In this document: in pieces, positions 17,605 to 26,118 of the stretch
Layout: each line of letters starts with the position of its first letter
Position numbering within the stretch: position 1 is the stretch's first letter
DNA from: Methanomassiliicoccaceae archaeon UBA71
GTDB taxonomy: Archaea > Thermoplasmatota > Thermoplasmata > Methanomassiliicoccales > Methanomethylophilaceae
NCBI GenBank assembly: GCA_002504405.1
Contig: DARO01000013.1
Span: 1 to 64,000 of the forward strand
Length of the DNA: 64,000 nt
Direction of reading: 5' to 3'
The notes under the pieces: model-generated
Told to the model about the DNA's origin: nothing
The model's database searches: none
The model's input: the letters and a program-made list of their open reading frames with translations, nothing else
Made by a program: the position numbers and the translations under genes

Positions 17605-18126
17605 ATGAAGACCCCAATCGATGTCATAGATGACAGCGGTGAGATCCTAGCCGCCCTGGCGAAGGGAGCCCTGCTCACCACCAAGGCGGGTGAACGCGTC
17701 GACACGATGACCATCGGATGGGGCCACCTCGGCATCATTTGGGGAACCCCGGTTTTCGTCGCGTACATACGGAGGAGCCGCTTCACCAGGAACCTCCTGG
17801 ATGAGAACCCCGAGTTCACAGTAAACCTGTCGACCGATCCCGATTCCAGGATCCTCAAGTTCTGCGGGGAGAGGTCCGGATACCGGACGGACAAGATCGC
17901 CGATGCAGGGCTTACGCTGGTGGAGTCGGACAAGATCAGCGTACCTGGGATCCATCAGTTCCCGATAACGCTGGAGTGCAAGGTCGTGTACACGCAGGAC
18001 CAGGACCTCTCGGAGATACCGCTGAGGATCAAGGACCGCTTCTATCCCCGCGATGCGGAGACCGGGTCTGCTGACATCCATACGGCATTCTACGGGGAGA
18101 TCGTCGCCGCGTACAGGATCGAATGA
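17605..18126 (+). CDS. Flavin reductase-like FMN-binding protein
   Basis: A 173-residue protein of the flavin reductase/flavoredoxin fold, binding FMN. Visible features are TIGWGHLGIIWGTPVFVAYIRRSRFT, a typical FMN-binding start, and ENPEFTVNLS. The ATG at 17605 is chosen because an ATTATATA box at 17573-17580 lies about 26 nt upstream, giving a leaderless transcript. A longer upstream frame has no recognisable domain. Its TGA abuts the convergent stop of the HdrD-like gene within the palindrome TGATCA. The electron partner is unknown. Confidence 0.82.
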   Translation: MKTPIDVIDDSGEILAALAKGALLTTKAGERVDTMTIGWGHLGIIWGTPVFVAYIRRSRFTRNLLDENPEFTVNLSTDPDSRILKFCGERSGYRTDKIADAGLTLVESDKISVPGIHQFPITLECKVVYTQDQDLSEIPLRIKDRFYPRDAETGSADIHTAFYGEIVAAYRIE

Positions 18127-19092
18127 TCAGATCCCGGGGCCCTTGATCGAGTGGAGCTTCAGCGACTCCGTGTCCCCTGCGGCCATGGCGACGAGCTCGG
18201 CTATGTGCATGACGGGTATCCCGCCCTCATGTGTGTCGAACTTCACCTGGCACATCGGGCATCCCACGATGATCCAGTCCGCTCCCCTGCATTCCGCCTG
18301 CCTCTCTGCCATAAGCGACGGGGACACCGACGTGTTCTTGCCGCAGCATCCCATGGAGCCGTTGACCACCTCGCAGCCCAGGGCTTCCAGGACAGCCTTC
18401 ATCTCCTTCTTGAATGGCATGGCGGAGCATCCAGGTTCCATGCCCACGCGCATGGGCGTCTTGAGCCGCGGCAGCGAGTCCAAGTGATCCGCGAGGAACG
18501 GGATGATGTGGGATGCATCAACGAAAGCTCCGATGAGCTCATCACTGCATCCGGCGCAAAGTGTGACGATCGGCCTGCCACGAGCATTGGTGCCCATGGC
18601 GGTCCTGTAGGACCTGCGTTCGGGCTCGCTCATCTCCCTGAACTGGACCGGGTGCATGCAGCAGGTGTTTCCCTCGAGCTCGCTAGCCCCGACACCCATG
18701 CTCCTGAGCGCGACGGCGGCCGCGTACTGGACGTAAGGGACCTTGGCCTTGGTGACGCATCCCGGCATCACCGCTACGTCGTCGCCCTCCCAGGGGGGAA
18801 CAAGTTCGCATTCCGAAGGGGGAAGCGCGTAGCCGGTATCCTCGAAGACCTTGGACACATGAATGTCCCCCGCCATCGCCTGGAGGTCCTTCATCACCGT
18901 GGCAGGGTCCGTCCTGTGGCAGACCCTGGTGCAGTTCCCGCAGCCTATGCAGGTTGAGACATCATCATCCCCGCCCATCATGATCTCCATAGGGTCGAGT
19001 CCGCCGTGCTTCAGCGACGGGCATACCTTGGAGCATTTTGCGCATCCCAGACAACGTACACGAAGCCTCTCAATCTCATCTGTAAGATCCAT
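18127..19092 (-). CDS. HdrD-like (HdrC-HdrB-type) Fe-S oxidoreductase
   Basis: A 321-residue redox protein. Two N-terminal [4Fe-4S] motifs (CLGCAKCSKVCP and CIGCGNCTRVCH) are followed by two CCG domains: CX31CC-X33-CAGC, then CX26CC-X27-CPMC. This is the layout of heterodisulfide reductase HdrD, or of a fused HdrC+HdrB, in a shortened form. In methanogens the CCG domains bind the non-cubane clusters that split CoM-S-S-CoB. Whether this paralogue does so is uncertain; Hdr-like thiol/disulfide or dehydrogenase roles are possible. It starts 4 nt after mevalonate kinase in the same operon. Confidence 0.8.
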   Translation of the reverse strand: MDLTDEIERLRVRCLGCAKCSKVCPSLKHGGLDPMEIMMGGDDDVSTCIGCGNCTRVCHRTDPATVMKDLQAMAGDIHVSKVFEDTGYALPPSECELVPPWEGDDVAVMPGCVTKAKVPYVQYAAAVALRSMGVGASELEGNTCCMHPVQFREMSEPERRSYRTAMGTNARGRPIVTLCAGCSDELIGAFVDASHIIPFLADHLDSLPRLKTPMRVGMEPGCSAMPFKKEMKAVLEALGCEVVNGSMGCCGKNTSVSPSLMAERQAECRGADWIIVGCPMCQVKFDTHEGGIPVMHIAELVAMAAGDTESLKLHSIKGPGI

Positions 19093-19096
19093 GGTA

Positions 19097-20044
19097 TCAC
19101 TCCGGATCCGGGTGGAACATCGCACCCGGAACCCCTGTCTTGACTATATAAGGCGTACCGCCTCTTGACCTAATCGCCTTGCAGACCTTGTCAGGCTCAT
19201 CCGTGAGCGCGACCATACATCCGCCGCCCCCTGCTCCTGTGAGCTTTGCTCCGTAGGAGTAAGGCAGCGCGGCATTGACCATCTTGTTGAGCTCCCTGCA
19301 GGACACCCCTAGTATGGACAGGAGCTTGTGGTCCTCGGTCATCATGCGTCCGAGCTCCTCCACATCGTTCCTGGCCAGGGCCTGTCCGCCCTGTATGGTC
19401 ACCTGCTCGATGTCGTCCGTTATGTCCACGGCGAACTGGCTGCGGTCCCTGTACCTGCGGACCTTCGCTACGAGAGGGCCGGTGGGTGCCTTGATGCCCG
19501 TGCTCCCTATGACGAACGTCATGTCCGGAGCCTCTATATCATGGACGTCCCACGTCCTATCGCCGCGAGTCACCGTCCACAGGTGCTCCCCCGTGGCATT
19601 GGGGAGGTTGACCGATATCCCGCCCCCGTGCACGCATGCCGAGGCATCCATGGGGCTGCCAATGCCCTGAGCGAACAGCTCGGCGTTGTAGGCCTCCTCG
19701 ACCAGCTCCTTCTCCCCCAGGGGCGCGCCGCGCTGGTGGCTCAGCGCCAGGCCGAGTGCGGCGGACAGTGCCGCGGAAGATCCTAGTCCCGAACCGACGG
19801 GGATGTCGCTGGAGGTCATGAACTCCAGGGCGTGGTTCACGTCCCGTGTTAGATATCTCAGATGGGGCTGCCTCCTGAAATCCACATGGTCGCCGTTGAT
19901 CAGGTTCCTTCCGGAGCGGCGTATGCTGACCGCTATCCTGAGGTCGATCGCGAGCACTATCGCGGGCTTCCCATAGACCACGGCGTGCTCCCCGAGTATG
20001 ACGAACTTCCCCGGGGCGGATGCGGTGAACCATTCGGAGGTCAT
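19097..20044 (-). CDS. mvk: Mevalonate kinase
   Basis: GHMP-family kinase that phosphorylates mevalonate at position 5 for isoprenoid, and thus membrane lipid, synthesis. Signatures are APGKFVILGEHAVVYGKPAIVLAI at the N-terminus, the ATP-binding loop PVGSGLGSSAALSAALG near residue 85 and the C-terminal GAKLTGAGGGGCMVAL. The 315-residue length is typical. It overlaps the upstream hypothetical gene by 4 nt (ATGA) and is followed closely by the HdrD-like gene. Its presence indicates the classical mevalonate kinase step rather than the mevalonate-3-kinase route of Thermoplasma. Confidence 0.96.
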   Translation of the reverse strand: MTSEWFTASAPGKFVILGEHAVVYGKPAIVLAIDLRIAVSIRRSGRNLINGDHVDFRRQPHLRYLTRDVNHALEFMTSSDIPVGSGLGSSAALSAALGLALSHQRGAPLGEKELVEEAYNAELFAQGIGSPMDASACVHGGGISVNLPNATGEHLWTVTRGDRTWDVHDIEAPDMTFVIGSTGIKAPTGPLVAKVRRYRDRSQFAVDITDDIEQVTIQGGQALARNDVEELGRMMTEDHKLLSILGVSCRELNKMVNAALPYSYGAKLTGAGGGGCMVALTDEPDKVCKAIRSRGGTPYIVKTGVPGAMFHPDPE

Positions 20045-20562
20045 CCGTCCAGACCGTACCTTCTAGCCATCTCGCGGATGGAGTCCTCGGGGTTCCTACC
20101 ATCCAGCTTGGGCTGGGGGATGGACCACCACGCCTCCTCCATCGCGGAGAGCCTGCGGTCGAAGTCCTCGTCGCTCTCACCCTCTTCGGGCGATAGCTCG
20201 GAGATGGCCTTCTGGAGTTCTCCCAGCAGGTCCACGGAGTACGTCTTGTTCACCATGCACATGCCGATGTAGCCGTCGAGTATCGCGGCCACGTCCGCCG
20301 CCATGTCTGACGGCAGGCATTCCATTATCATGTCCAGGACGCTGTTGGCTGTCATCTTGAAGATCATCTTCCTCTTCGCTTCCTCCGGGAGGTCGGTGTC
20401 CTCATCGATTGCCGCCATCATCTCGTTGGAGAACAGGTCGGAGATCGCGGATGTCCTGTTGGGGTTCTTTCCGAACAGGTGCTCGGCGAGCACCTCGTCC
20501 TCACCCTTCTCCGGCTCCTCCCCTCCGAAGAGGGCTGCATTGGGGTCGTATTCATCGGTCAT
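20041..20562 (-). CDS. Conserved acidic protein of unknown function
   Basis: A 173-residue acidic, mostly helical protein with no signal peptide or membrane segment and no motif I recognise. It has an Asp/Glu-rich N-terminus (DPNAALFGGEEPEKGEDE) and a C-terminal RRYGLDG. It lies between the aminotransferase (stop 2 nt before its start) and mevalonate kinase (ATGA overlap). It is almost certainly translated as part of that operon. Function unknown. Confidence 0.75.
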   Translation of the reverse strand: MTDEYDPNAALFGGEEPEKGEDEVLAEHLFGKNPNRTSAISDLFSNEMMAAIDEDTDLPEEAKRKMIFKMTANSVLDMIMECLPSDMAADVAAILDGYIGMCMVNKTYSVDLLGELQKAISELSPEEGESDEDFDRRLSAMEEAWWSIPQPKLDGRNPEDSIREMARRYGLDG

Positions 20563-20563
20563 T

Positions 20564-21691
20564 TTATCTCATCCCTCCGATGACCTTCGCCAATATATCC
20601 ATTCCCGATTGTATCTTCGATTCGTCAGCCGCGTAGGAGAACCTGAGATGCCCTTCGCCGTAGCTCCCGAACGCGGATCCGGGGGTGCAGATGAGGCCGG
20701 CCTTCGCCAGGGTGTTCGCCAGGTCCACGGAGCTGATGTCCATGTCGTAGCTGGGGAACGCATAGAATGCGCCCCTGGGAGGAACTATGGAAACGCCGTC
20801 GATCTCGTTGAGCCTCGCGCATATCAGGTCCCTGCGTGCCTTGAACACCTTCCTGGCATTATCCAGGTAGTCATCCATGTTGGGGAGGGCTTCCAGTATC
20901 CCGTACATCGCGGGCATGTTCGGGCTGGCGCATACATGGTACTGCATCTTGACGAGCGTGTCAACGACGCCTTCGTCGGCTATCGCATACCCCATCCTCC
21001 ATCCTGTGACGGCCATCATCTTGGAGAATCCATTGGCCACGACAGCACAGTCCAGACAGTCGGCGAAAGAGACGTGGGAGCCCTCGTAGATGAATTCGTT
21101 GTACACCTCGTCCGAAAGGATGGTGATCCCCCTTTCCCTTGCGAGGTCCACCAGTGCCTTCTTGCTTTCCTCCGTCAGCACGCCGCCGGTCGGGTTGGAG
21201 GGGGTGTTGACGATGATCATAGTGGTCCTGGGGGTAATCTTCGACTCGATGTCTTCCAGGTCGGGCTGGAAAAGACCGTCATCAGTGAGTCTGTACTCCA
21301 CAGGGGTTCCAGCGGCCAGGCTCACATGAGGGCTGTATATTACGAAGCCGGGGCTTGGGATTAGCACCTCATCTCCCGGGTCGATCATGCTCTGGGTGAT
21401 CTCCAGAAGTGCGGATGAGCCGCTGGGCGTGATTATGATGTTCCCGCCGTCGACCTTTCCGTACTTCCCATAGTATCTGGCGACAGCGTCCCTCAGAGCG
21501 GGGATTCCGGCGGTGGGACCGTATTTGTTGAATCCGTTCTCCGCCGCCCTGCTCATCCCCTCGATGGCCGCCTTGGGCGGAGCAAGGTCCGGCTCCCCCA
21601 GGCCCAGGTTCACGGAGTCCGGGCCTGCCAGGTCGAACATCTTCCTGATCCCCGACATGGGTATGTCGGCGATCCTCTTCGCAATCTTCAT
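20564..21691 (-). CDS. PLP-dependent class I/II aminotransferase
   Basis: A 375-residue fold-type I aminotransferase of the aspartate/aromatic type. The substrate-binding YGPTAGIPALRDAVARYY, the NTPSNPTGG loop, the cofactor-binding SDEVYNEF and the PLP-lysine segment NGFSKMMAVTGWRMGY near residue 230 are all present. Exact amino acid specificity cannot be told; aspartate or branched-chain/aromatic substrates are plausible. A TATA-like GTTCTATACC (21723-21714) lies about 26 nt upstream of the ATG, suggesting a leaderless start. It is first in the operon leading to mevalonate kinase. Confidence 0.9.
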   Translation of the reverse strand: MKIAKRIADIPMSGIRKMFDLAGPDSVNLGLGEPDLAPPKAAIEGMSRAAENGFNKYGPTAGIPALRDAVARYYGKYGKVDGGNIIITPSGSSALLEITQSMIDPGDEVLIPSPGFVIYSPHVSLAAGTPVEYRLTDDGLFQPDLEDIESKITPRTTMIIVNTPSNPTGGVLTEESKKALVDLARERGITILSDEVYNEFIYEGSHVSFADCLDCAVVANGFSKMMAVTGWRMGYAIADEGVVDTLVKMQYHVCASPNMPAMYGILEALPNMDDYLDNARKVFKARRDLICARLNEIDGVSIVPPRGAFYAFPSYDMDISSVDLANTLAKAGLICTPGSAFGSYGEGHLRFSYAADESKIQSGMDILAKVIGGMR

Positions 21692-21832
21692 GCTCGCCCA
21701 TTATGGGATGGGTGGTATAGAACGTTTCTACGGCCTCCTTAAGAAGGCGGTCACCGGAATCTGTTTAGGTGGTTGCTTTTCATGGTTCACGCCCGGTTAA
21801 ATATTTACAAAGCATGGCATTACCAGGAAGAC

Positions 21833-22003
21833 ATGGACGGACGTACACCCGATCGCGACGTTCCCGTGGCGGGAGAGGTCAGGGGCCTCGGTGATGACTA
21901 TGAGGTTGTAGGCATCGTCAACGAGAGCTGCGGATTCGATTCCGACTCGGAGTTCGAGATTTTCATTGCGGTCCCGCATGAGACGTTCCCCCTCCACTAC
22001 TGA
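21833..22003 (+). CDS. Small acidic protein, 56 aa
   Basis: A small cytosolic acidic protein (begins MDGRTPDRDVPVAGEVRGLG), no recognised family. Support comes from the promoter: TTAAATATTTA at 21797-21807 is centred about 31 nt before the ATG at 21833. A longer in-frame start at 21773 would lie upstream of the TATA box and is rejected. Codon use is similar to its neighbours. T-rich sequence follows its stop and may end transcription. Confidence 0.55.
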   Translation: MDGRTPDRDVPVAGEVRGLGDDYEVVGIVNESCGFDSDSEFEIFIAVPHETFPLHY

Positions 22004-22049
22004 CCTTCACTTCACTTCTTATTTTTCCCGAATCTGTGACGGACCGATC

Positions 22050-22114
22050 CATAACATGTAATTCTAAAGTTACGACAATTACAACAATTACAATTTAATG
22101 TTATTATATGTCGC
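22050..22114 (+). promoter_or_regulatory. AT-rich promoter region with tandem CAATTACAA repeats
   Basis: In the 177-nt gap before 22181, CAATTACAA occurs twice in tandem near 22075-22092, after an imperfect palindrome GTAATTCTAAAGTTAC (22060-22075). A TATA-like TTATTATAT follows at 22103-22111. The region is far more AT-rich than its surroundings. This looks like an operator/promoter for the 22181 gene pair; no regulator is identified. Confidence 0.4.
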
Positions 22115-22180
22115 GCTTGTATGAAGAGACGCTCATGGACCTGAGGCGGAAGCCCCCGGCATGGGCAGAGGAATGATAGG

Positions 22181-22906
22181 ATGGAAAAGAAGCACAAGGT
22201 CATCGTGGCGGTCGTGGCGATCGCAGTGATAGCGGTGGTGCTGCTTGCTATCGGATCCGAGGACGACTTCGATTACAAGTCGCAATCGAAGGAGGTCCTG
22301 GACCGGTTCGGTTATGATACGGAGATCATCGACTGCGAGGTCGAGAAGGGCACCAATGTGTTCGGTGTAAGCATAATCTCGATCTCGGGCACATTCGTTT
22401 CCGACGGAAAGGAGCATACTTTCAGTGTGACCACAGGTGCGGACCACGAGATTATGCTGGTGAATATAGACGGGGAGTACCGCGACTTCGAGAATATAGG
22501 GGAGGCCACGTACAACTTCAGGCTATCTCAGATAGGATCGTTCGAGTACGAATGGGGCGGGGGTTACACAGGCACCGAATCTCCGGACGCAGGGAAGAGG
22601 TTCCTGTTGGCCACAGTGATCGTCAAGAACATCTGCCATACGGGCGGTCTCCCAATAAGGGCCCCCGAGCTGTCAGGGAACGATGGCAATCTATACAGCT
22701 ATGATTGGGATGCCACCTACCACTATCAGAACAGCTACACCGACTACTCGGATGTCAGCGTCGGAGTCGGAAGAACGATCCAGTACAACCTAATCTACCA
22801 GGTTCCGGAATCAGTGACAGGCGGCGACATCGTATGGGACAGCATGTACATCGATCTGTACGGATATGTGCTGGACATCTCACTGGAGATCGCAGATGAC
22901 CTCTGA
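22181..22906 (+). CDS. Membrane-anchored protein with DUF4352-like domain
   Basis: A 241-residue protein with one N-terminal hydrophobic helix (residues 7-24, VIVAVVAIAVIAVVLLAI) and an otherwise extracellular, acidic, aromatic-rich domain. The C-terminal half (PDAGKRFLLATVIVKNICHTGG...) resembles the immunoglobulin-like DUF4352 fold common in surface lipoproteins. It has a leader of about 45 nt with a GAGGAATGATAGG ribosome-binding region, unlike most neighbours. Its end overlaps the next gene by 11 nt. Role unknown; a cell-envelope or adhesion function is only a guess. Confidence 0.7.
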   Translation: MEKKHKVIVAVVAIAVIAVVLLAIGSEDDFDYKSQSKEVLDRFGYDTEIIDCEVEKGTNVFGVSIISISGTFVSDGKEHTFSVTTGADHEIMLVNIDGEYRDFENIGEATYNFRLSQIGSFEYEWGGGYTGTESPDAGKRFLLATVIVKNICHTGGLPIRAPELSGNDGNLYSYDWDATYHYQNSYTDYSDVSVGVGRTIQYNLIYQVPESVTGGDIVWDSMYIDLYGYVLDISLEIADDL

Positions 22907-23306
22907 AGGAGGTCTCCCCGACGACGAATGGGAGGAGGAAGAGGAGCCGGACGGGATAGGTCCCCGGATGTACATGCTGAGGGACATCATGGGCAGCTAC
23001 ATCTGGGACTATAGGGAGGAGGTCCGCGGGGACGAGTATCGCAGAGCACTCGCCAGAGCATCCAACCTGCTGGGTCTGGCACTGGAGGCGGAGGTCTCTG
23101 CACCGGTGAGGAGCGGAGACAGCTACGTCTCGAATGCCAGGATGGTTGTCTCGTTCCGCGGTGAATCGTTGGTGTTCACCGCCAGGGGGGTCTCGTCCGA
23201 TCGCTGTGCAGCGGTCAGGGATGCGGGATACATGCTGTTCGAGTCGGCAGGGCTCGTCTCCGCGCCAGAACCTGCATGCGACGAGTGGGACCTCAAACTG
23301 CCCTGA
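22896..23306 (+). CDS. Hypothetical acidic protein, 136 aa
   Basis: Starts at ATG 22896, overlapping the preceding membrane protein by 11 nt, so it is probably coupled to it. The N-terminus is strongly acidic (PDDEWEEEEEPDG). The remainder looks like a compact alpha/beta domain with YREEVRGDEYRRALARA and a beta-rich tail. No signal peptide, membrane span or known family was recognised. Confidence 0.6.
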   Translation: MTSEGGLPDDEWEEEEEPDGIGPRMYMLRDIMGSYIWDYREEVRGDEYRRALARASNLLGLALEAEVSAPVRSGDSYVSNARMVVSFRGESLVFTARGVSSDRCAAVRDAGYMLFESAGLVSAPEPACDEWDLKLP

Positions 23307-23316
23307 CAAACGATTT

Positions 23317-23334
23317 CGGGGCTGAAAGGCCCCG
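23317..23334 (+). terminator. Hairpin after the 22181-23306 gene pair
   Basis: CGGGGC-TGAAAG-GCCCCG forms a 6-bp stem 10 nt after the stop codon. There is no clear T tract. Confidence 0.4.
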
Positions 23335-23421
23335 TCACCTATATTCTGCCGGGAGGTCACATGCCCATGAAGGGTCCCTCCTGGGTCAAGGTTAAAACGT
23401 GAGCATAGGATTGCGCTTTCG

Positions 23422-24912
23422 ATGAACAGAGCCGCCGGATTCGACAACGACATGTACCTCAGGACACAGTCAGAGCACATCAGGGAGCGCATTGAGCGCT
23501 CCGGAGGCAAGCTATACCTGGAGTTCGGTGGGAAGCTCTTCGACGACTACCATGCGTCCAGGGTCCTGCCGGGGTTCATGCCCGATTCCAAGATCAGGAT
23601 GCTCATGGAGTTCGGTAGCCAGGCGGAGGCGATCGTGGTCATCAACGCCGAGGACATCGTCAAGAACAAGGTCCGCAAGGACATCGGCGTGGGGTACGAC
23701 CAGGAGGTCCTTAGGCTCGTGGACTCCTTCAACGACAGGGGCATCGGCGTATGCGGTCTGGTCATCACCCGCTACAGCGGTCAGTCGGCGGCGGACCAGT
23801 TCCAGAAGAAGGTGGAGGCACTCGGGCTGAAGGTCTACAGGCACTACCCCATCGCCGGCTACCCCACAAACATCCCGCTGATCGTATCCGAGGAGGGGTA
23901 CGGTAGGAACGAGTACGTGGAGACCACCAAGCCGCTGGTGGTCGTCACCGCCCCCGGTCCCGGGAGCGGCAAAATGGCGGTGTGCCTGTCCCAGCTCTAC
24001 CATGAGCATACTTGCGGTAGGAAGGCGGGATACGCCAAGTTCGAGACCTTCCCCGTCTGGAACCTTCCCCTCGGACATCCGGTCAACGTGGCATACGAGG
24101 CTGCGACAGCCGATCTGAGCGACAGCAACATGATCGACCCCTTCCATCTGGAGGCCTATGGGAAGACAACCGTCAACTACAACAGGGATGTGGAGATATT
24201 CCCGGTTCTGAACGCGATTCTGGCACGCATCTCCGGCGAATCCCCCTACAGGTCCCCAACGGACATGGGCGTGAACATGGCGGGCTACTGCATCGTGGAC
24301 GACGAGGCGGTGAGGAGGGCGGCTTACAACGAGATCGTCAGGCGCTACTTCGCAGTACTGAGGGACCGCAGGGAGGGCAGGGTCGACGACGAGGCGGTGT
24401 TCAAGTCCGAGCTCATCATGCAGAGGGCGGGGATAGGTGTGGAGTACCGCAGGTCGGTGATGGCCGTGAGGAGGGAGATGGAAACGACCGAGAGGCCGGT
24501 CGTGGTCGCCGAGCTCCCTGACGGGACCATGGTGTCCGGCAAGGCGTCCCCGCTGCTGACAGCGTCGTCGGCAATGATACTCAACGCGCTGAAGGTCCTG
24601 GCGGGGATTGACGATTCCGTGCTCCTGATATCCCCCGAGGTGATCAAGTCCATGCAGAGGCTGAAGGTGGACTACCTGGGGAACAGGAACCCCCGTCTGC
24701 ACATAGACGAGATGCTGGTCGCATTGTCCATAGCCGCAAACACCGACCCGGTGGTGGAGAAGGCCGTGGCCAAGCTGCCGGAGCTGAGGGGATGCGACGT
24801 CCACTCCTCGGTGATAATATCCCAGGTGGACGAAGGGCTGTACAAGAAGCTCGGCATGTACGTGTCCAGCGAGCCCGAGTACCAGACAAAGTGCCTGTTC
24901 CACGGCAGCTGA
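23422..24912 (+). CDS. DUF1846 family protein
   Basis: A 496-residue cytosolic protein matching DUF1846, recognised by KLYLEFGGKLFDDYHASRVLPGF near the start, the nucleotide-binding-like VTAPGPGSGKMAVCLSQLYH around residue 175 and FETFPVWNLPLGHPVN. Members occur in gut bacteria and some archaea and have an ATPase-like fold. No reaction is firmly established. A TTAAAACG box near 23391-23398 predicts a nearly leaderless start at 23422. The patchy distribution of the family across gut microbes makes lateral transfer plausible but unproven. Confidence 0.9.
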   Translation: MNRAAGFDNDMYLRTQSEHIRERIERSGGKLYLEFGGKLFDDYHASRVLPGFMPDSKIRMLMEFGSQAEAIVVINAEDIVKNKVRKDIGVGYDQEVLRLVDSFNDRGIGVCGLVITRYSGQSAADQFQKKVEALGLKVYRHYPIAGYPTNIPLIVSEEGYGRNEYVETTKPLVVVTAPGPGSGKMAVCLSQLYHEHTCGRKAGYAKFETFPVWNLPLGHPVNVAYEAATADLSDSNMIDPFHLEAYGKTTVNYNRDVEIFPVLNAILARISGESPYRSPTDMGVNMAGYCIVDDEAVRRAAYNEIVRRYFAVLRDRREGRVDDEAVFKSELIMQRAGIGVEYRRSVMAVRREMETTERPVVVAELPDGTMVSGKASPLLTASSAMILNALKVLAGIDDSVLLISPEVIKSMQRLKVDYLGNRNPRLHIDEMLVALSIAANTDPVVEKAVAKLPELRGCDVHSSVIISQVDEGLYKKLGMYVSSEPEYQTKCLFHGS

Positions 24913-24982
24913 CCCGACGGGGATACCGGGCGGTCCCGTCCTGCATCCCCCATGATTAATACTGTCTCCAAGATACGGAATC

Positions 24983-25972
24983 ATGGATTTCAGGTACCAG
25001 CATCTGGAGGATTCCATAGTCGACGCGGTCCGCGAAGCCTGCGAAGGCAGGGATGTGGCGGTAGCTTTCTCCGGCGGCCTGGATTCCGGTTTGGTGGCAG
25101 CTCTTGCATCACGCTACGCCGACTCGGTGCACCTCTACACCTGTGGGACGGACAACGCCTTCGATGTGTCCAAGGCGCGGGAGCTCTCAACCGTCCTCGA
25201 TCTCCCGTGGACGCATCTGAGGTTGACCAGGGACAACGTGGAGGATTCCATCCGCGGTCTGATGGGGTCTACCGGGACCACCGATCCGTTCACAGTTTCC
25301 TACGAACTGCAGCTGTACTGCGTGTGCAGGGACTGTGGCGAGGCGGTAGTGCTCACGGGGCAGGGTGCGGACGAGTACTTCATGGGCAGCGCCAAGTTCG
25401 TCGGTCAGCCAAGGGATGTGTACGAACCTCTCAGGGATGCCGGGATAAGGAGGCTTTGGGAGGTCTCCGTCCCATGCGAGATGGCCATCGCGGAGCGCTT
25501 CAGCAGGTCGCTGCATCATCCCTACCTCGCAGACGGCGTGACATCGGAGGCCCTCACCATAGACCCCACGACGGATGTCCCGGCCACGATGGAGGGACGC
25601 AAGGCTGTCCTCAAGGAAGTCGCAGTGCACCTGGGGGTCCCGATCCTCGCAGGTCGGATCAAGAAGTCATCCCAGTACGGTTCCGGGACGACGGATCTGG
25701 TGAGGACCCTCGCCCGGGAGCGCGGAATGCAGTACAACCAGTACATCGCGTACCTGGGAGGGGATGTCGGCGATCTACCGTCCTCCGGGAGGGGATCCGC
25801 GGTCAGCGCGAGGGTGGATTCGGTCCTGAAGGCCGAGGCTGAGAGGATAATCGCGGAATGCGGTGCGGATCCGTCTGCCGTCGTTGATATGCTGTATCGC
25901 AGGATTGTCAAGGAGGGTGGGATAGGGTTCCTATCGGATGTGTTTGGTAACGGTTCCGACGACACTCGATGA
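24983..25972 (+). CDS. Asparagine synthetase-like ATP pyrophosphatase, synthetase domain only
   Basis: A 329-residue protein with only the ATP-pyrophosphatase half of asparagine synthetase B. The PP-loop AFSGGLDSGLVAAL is at residues 27-40, then VLTGQGADEYFMG near 125, then KSSQYGSG. The N-terminal class II glutaminase (Cys2) domain is absent, so it cannot use glutamine by itself. It may adenylate a carboxylate and use free ammonia, or serve as a tRNA/antibiotic-type amide synthase. TTAATACT at 24956-24963 gives a leaderless start at 24983. It stands alone between DUF1846 and a hypothetical gene. Confidence 0.8.
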   Translation: MDFRYQHLEDSIVDAVREACEGRDVAVAFSGGLDSGLVAALASRYADSVHLYTCGTDNAFDVSKARELSTVLDLPWTHLRLTRDNVEDSIRGLMGSTGTTDPFTVSYELQLYCVCRDCGEAVVLTGQGADEYFMGSAKFVGQPRDVYEPLRDAGIRRLWEVSVPCEMAIAERFSRSLHHPYLADGVTSEALTIDPTTDVPATMEGRKAVLKEVAVHLGVPILAGRIKKSSQYGSGTTDLVRTLARERGMQYNQYIAYLGGDVGDLPSSGRGSAVSARVDSVLKAEAERIIAECGADPSAVVDMLYRRIVKEGGIGFLSDVFGNGSDDTR

Positions 25973-26023
25973 TGCTCTTCTTCCACAGCATAGCACAGGC
26001 CTATGCCATCACCCCAGAGCGTG

Positions 26024-26059
26024 TGATGCATCATGGGAAATGCACCTGTTTTGCATCAT
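26024..26059. promoter_or_regulatory. TGATGCATCA palindrome with repeated half-site
   Basis: A perfect 10-bp palindrome TGATGCATCA (26024-26033) is followed 25 nt later by a second GCATCAT half-site (26053-26059). Both lie just upstream of the TATA-like region (AAAACTTATA, 26083-26092) of the 26119 gene. Regulator unknown. Confidence 0.4.
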
Positions 26060-26118
26060 TCTGTCAGGATGTTCGGCGGATAAAAAACTTATAATGATGG
26101 CAATCCAATCCGCCGCTC

